This document shows, one piece after another, positions 3,880 to 6,092 of a stretch of 6,092 bases of DNA. A program made the translations under genes and the position numbers. The notes under the pieces are model-generated. The model searched no databases. It was given only the letters and a program-made list of their open reading frames with translations, and had not been told where the DNA came from. Position 1 is the first letter of the stretch, and each line of letters begins with the position of its first letter. Source of the DNA: Chlamydiia bacterium (lineage in GTDB: Bacteria; Chlamydiota; Chlamydiia; Chlamydiales; Simkaniaceae). Where the stretch lies: the NCBI GenBank assembly GCA_020440405.1, contig JAGROF010000011.1:1-6092 (forward strand), read 5' to 3'.

Positions 3880-6092
3880 ATGAAATTTTATATAGAACCC
3901 TCTGTGATTGAAAAATACCCTGACTTAAAAGTCGGGGTCTTAGTTGTGAAAGGACTGGATAACCGTGGCAGCGCGGAAGACATCCTTAAGCTGATGGAGC
4001 AAACTTTTGAAAAAGTGCAAGCTCACTACAAGGAAAAAGAACTGGCGAAAGAGCCAAAAATTGTGGATTGGCGAGAGGCCTATAAGGCTTTTGGCTATAA
4101 GCCCTCCTCTTACCGGTGTTCAGCAGAAGCTCTTTTAAGACGTGTCATCAGCGGAAAAGGCCTTCCCAACATCAATCCCGTGGTCAACCTTTACAATATG
4201 ATCTCCGTCAAGTATGCCCTTCCTGCAGGGGCAGATGACTTAGACAAAATCAAGGGAGACATTCGCCTAGCCTCTGCCCAGGGAGGGGAACGCTTTATCA
4301 CACTTGGGTCCCGCGAGGAAGAAACTGCTCAAGCGGGAGAAATCATTTACCGCGATGATGTTGAAGTGCTGTGTAAAGCCTGGAACTGGCGAGAAAGTGA
4401 CACCTCAAAGATCACTGAAGAGAGTCAAAACATTTCCTTAGTCATTGAAGGTCTCACTCATACACGCCCCGGGGAAATCAAAAAAGCGCTTCAAGAACTC
4501 AGTAAGCTCATCCAAAAATATTGTGGGGGAAAAGCGGAGCTTTATTATCTCGATAAAGAGATCTCGACTCTATGCGACGCTTCAAACCTAGACAATCGGA
4601 AGATTGCAATCGATGCCCCTGAACCCGATTACCACTCCCACGAGGCGTTTAAAACGCGGAAGGAAAAGCTCAAAGAAATCTACGCCATGGGGATGGATCC
4701 CTATCCGCATAAGTATGAGCCGACGCATCAGATGCGCACCCTGCAAGATAAATTCGAGGGGTCTGCTGTAGGAGAAAGTGAGGCGGCTGGAGAGGGAAAA
4801 ACCGATCTTACTTGCGTTGCTGGACGGATGGTTCTTTTCCGCGCCATGGGAAAAAATGCGTTTGCACAACTCCAAGATGAGACAGGACGCATCCAGGTCA
4901 TGTTTAACAAAGACCTCACCCAAGTCAAGGGACTCCCTGATGGAGAATCTCCCCTCAAATTTATCGAGAAAAAGATTGACCTGGGAGACATTGTGGGAGT
5001 CGAAGGACACCTATTCCGCACCCAGAAAGGGGAACTCACCATCTACGCTAAAGAAGTCACCCTCCTGTGTAAAACACTTCTTCCCCTTCCCGATAAACAT
5101 GCAGGGCTGACCGATAAAGGAACGCGGTATCGGAAACGGTGGCTTGACCTCATCACTAATCCTGAATCTGTTCACCGCTTAAAAACGCGCAGCTTTTTAG
5201 TCTCAAAGATCCGCCGCTATATGGAAGACTTGGGCTTTATGGAAGTGGAAACGCCCGTTTTGCAAAATATCTATGGTGGAGCCGAAGCTCGCCCCTTTAT
5301 CTCAGAGCTCAATGCACTGAGCCAACAGATGTATCTCCGCATTGCCATTGAGATTTCCCTTAAAAAACTCATTGTAGGAGGGCTTTCTAAGGTTTTTGAA
5401 ATTGGAAAGGTTTACCGGAACGAAGGAATTGATCGGACACACAATCCCGAGTTCACCATGCTCGAATCCTATGCAGCTTATTGGGATTACAACGATGTGA
5501 TGACAATGACAGAAAATCTCTTTGCCTATCTCGCAAAAGAGCTTTACGGAACAACAGAAATTGGAATGCGAAAAGATAAACAAGGTAACGAGCACCTCAT
5601 TGACGTTAAAACCCCCTGGAAACGCCTCTCGATGAAAGACGCCATCCGTGAATACGGAAATATCGACCCCAATGTGCTGTCAGACGATGAGATGAAAGCA
5701 AAACTGAAGGGAAAAATCGAAGACGAAAAGCTCCAAACCGCCCCGCGTGGAAAACTCATTGCCTACCTCTTTGAAGAGTTTGCCGAGCACCACTTGATTC
5801 AACCTCACCACATCATTGATCATCCGATTGAAACCACTCCCCTCTGTAAGCTGCACCGCGACCCCAAGCTCCGGGAAGAACGGTTTGTCGAGCGCTTTGA
5901 AAGCTTTATCTTAGGCTATGAGTTTTGCAATGCTTACTCTGAACTTAATGATCCCGCTTTGCAGCGCCACCTCCTCGAAGAGCAAAATAAGCTCCGCGAG
6001 GGGGGAGACGATGAAGCCAATCCCATGGACGAAGAGTTTATCGAAGCGATCTGTCAAGGGATGCCCCCCACCGGCGGGCTCGGCATCGGCAT
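3880..6092 (+). CDS. lysS: B3/B4 editing domain fused to class II lysyl-tRNA synthetase, 3'-truncated
   Basis: One uninterrupted frame of 737 codons runs off the right edge. Residues 1 to about 235 form a B3/B4 domain, the proofreading fold of the PheRS beta subunit that deacylates mischarged tRNA. It includes FGYKPSSYRCSAE (71-83), LPNINPVVNLYN (95-106), the Ala-Gly-Glu turn at 152-154 and VLCKAWNWRESDTSKITEES (163-182). From about residue 248 a complete class II LysRS follows. Its parts are an OB-fold anticodon-binding domain (about 309-400), RYRKRWLDL, motif 1 around GFMEVETPVL (452-461), GGAEARPF (466-473), motif 2 with VYRNEG (511-516) and HNPEFTMLE (521-529), FNAYSELND-like FCNAYSELND (682-691), and the start of motif 3, GGLGIG (732-737). 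Perhaps 30 C-terminal residues are missing. No in-frame ATG, GTG or TTG occurs between 4369 and 4686, so LysRS cannot easily be made separately. The OB fold excludes the LysRS paralogue EpmA/GenX. ATG 3880 is preferred; GTG 3853 would add nine residues. Neither has a Shine-Dalgarno site. Confidence 0.95.
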   Translation, partial: MKFYIEPSVIEKYPDLKVGVLVVKGLDNRGSAEDILKLMEQTFEKVQAHYKEKELAKEPKIVDWREAYKAFGYKPSSYRCSAEALLRRVISGKGLPNINPVVNLYNMISVKYALPAGADDLDKIKGDIRLASAQGGERFITLGSREEETAQAGEIIYRDDVEVLCKAWNWRESDTSKITEESQNISLVIEGLTHTRPGEIKKALQELSKLIQKYCGGKAELYYLDKEISTLCDASNLDNRKIAIDAPEPDYHSHEAFKTRKEKLKEIYAMGMDPYPHKYEPTHQMRTLQDKFEGSAVGESEAAGEGKTDLTCVAGRMVLFRAMGKNAFAQLQDETGRIQVMFNKDLTQVKGLPDGESPLKFIEKKIDLGDIVGVEGHLFRTQKGELTIYAKEVTLLCKTLLPLPDKHAGLTDKGTRYRKRWLDLITNPESVHRLKTRSFLVSKIRRYMEDLGFMEVETPVLQNIYGGAEARPFISELNALSQQMYLRIAIEISLKKLIVGGLSKVFEIGKVYRNEGIDRTHNPEFTMLESYAAYWDYNDVMTMTENLFAYLAKELYGTTEIGMRKDKQGNEHLIDVKTPWKRLSMKDAIREYGNIDPNVLSDDEMKAKLKGKIEDEKLQTAPRGKLIAYLFEEFAEHHLIQPHHIIDHPIETTPLCKLHRDPKLREERFVERFESFILGYEFCNAYSELNDPALQRHLLEEQNKLREGGDDEANPMDEEFIEAICQGMPPTGGLGIG

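Noticed and set aside
3880..4600. Reading the B3/B4 domain as a separate gene upstream of lysS
   Set aside because: The frame continues without a stop into LysRS, codon phase is kept throughout, and no start codon is present in the linker.
4588..5010. Minus-strand open frame of 140 codons, and an overlapping one at 4728-5042
   Set aside because: Both are antisense to well-conserved LysRS coding sequence, have no recognisable protein character and no convincing ribosome site.
4561..6092. Reading the synthetase half as the LysRS paralogue EpmA/GenX
   Set aside because: EpmA lacks the N-terminal OB-fold anticodon-binding domain, which is present here at about residues 309-400, and the full LysRS signature set is kept.
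1..6092. CRISPR array, insertion sequence, tRNA or rRNA genes
   Set aside because: No regularly spaced direct repeats, transposase-like frame, terminal inverted repeats or cloverleaf-like sequence were seen on either strand.

Overview
The window looks like bacterial chromosome from the phylum Chlamydiae, probably an environmental (amoeba-associated or Parachlamydia/Waddlia/Simkania-like) lineage rather than Chlamydia itself. The reasoning is as follows. priA and lysS lie close together, which matches, from memory, the C. trachomatis neighbourhood (priA CT778, lysS CT781). A chlamydia-sized MalQ sits between them. A short serine-rich protein without a signal peptide is also present. The assignment to phylum is an inference from protein character and remembered gene order; no database search was possible.

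Layout: (1) 1-1482, +, the C-terminal two thirds of the primosomal helicase PriA, cut by the left edge. (2) 1399-3126, -, a 4-alpha-glucanotransferase (GH77, MalQ) with a Sec-type signal peptide; its 3' end runs 84 bases into the 3' end of priA. (3) A 65-base divergent control region, 3127-3191. (4) 3192-3797, +, an unrecognised 201-residue protein built from four degenerate helix-S/T-P repeats. (5) 3880 to the right edge, +, one uninterrupted reading frame of at least 737 codons, joining a PheRS-type B3/B4 tRNA-editing domain (about residues 1-235) to a class II lysyl-tRNA synthetase. It is cut by the window edge inside motif 3. There is no gene-free stretch over 300 bases; the longest gap is 82 bases.

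The genes do not form one pathway. priA serves replication restart, malQ serves glycogen/maltodextrin metabolism and lysS serves translation. malQ and the repeat protein are divergently transcribed from a shared short promoter region and may be co-regulated.

The most interesting item is the B3/B4-LysRS fusion. The linker has no usable start codon, so the LysRS appears to be made only as the fused enzyme. That suggests a synthetase carrying a borrowed proofreading (tRNA deacylase) module. Second are a MalQ that appears to be exported and has altered residues around a retained catalytic triad, and the small repeat protein, a candidate secreted factor.
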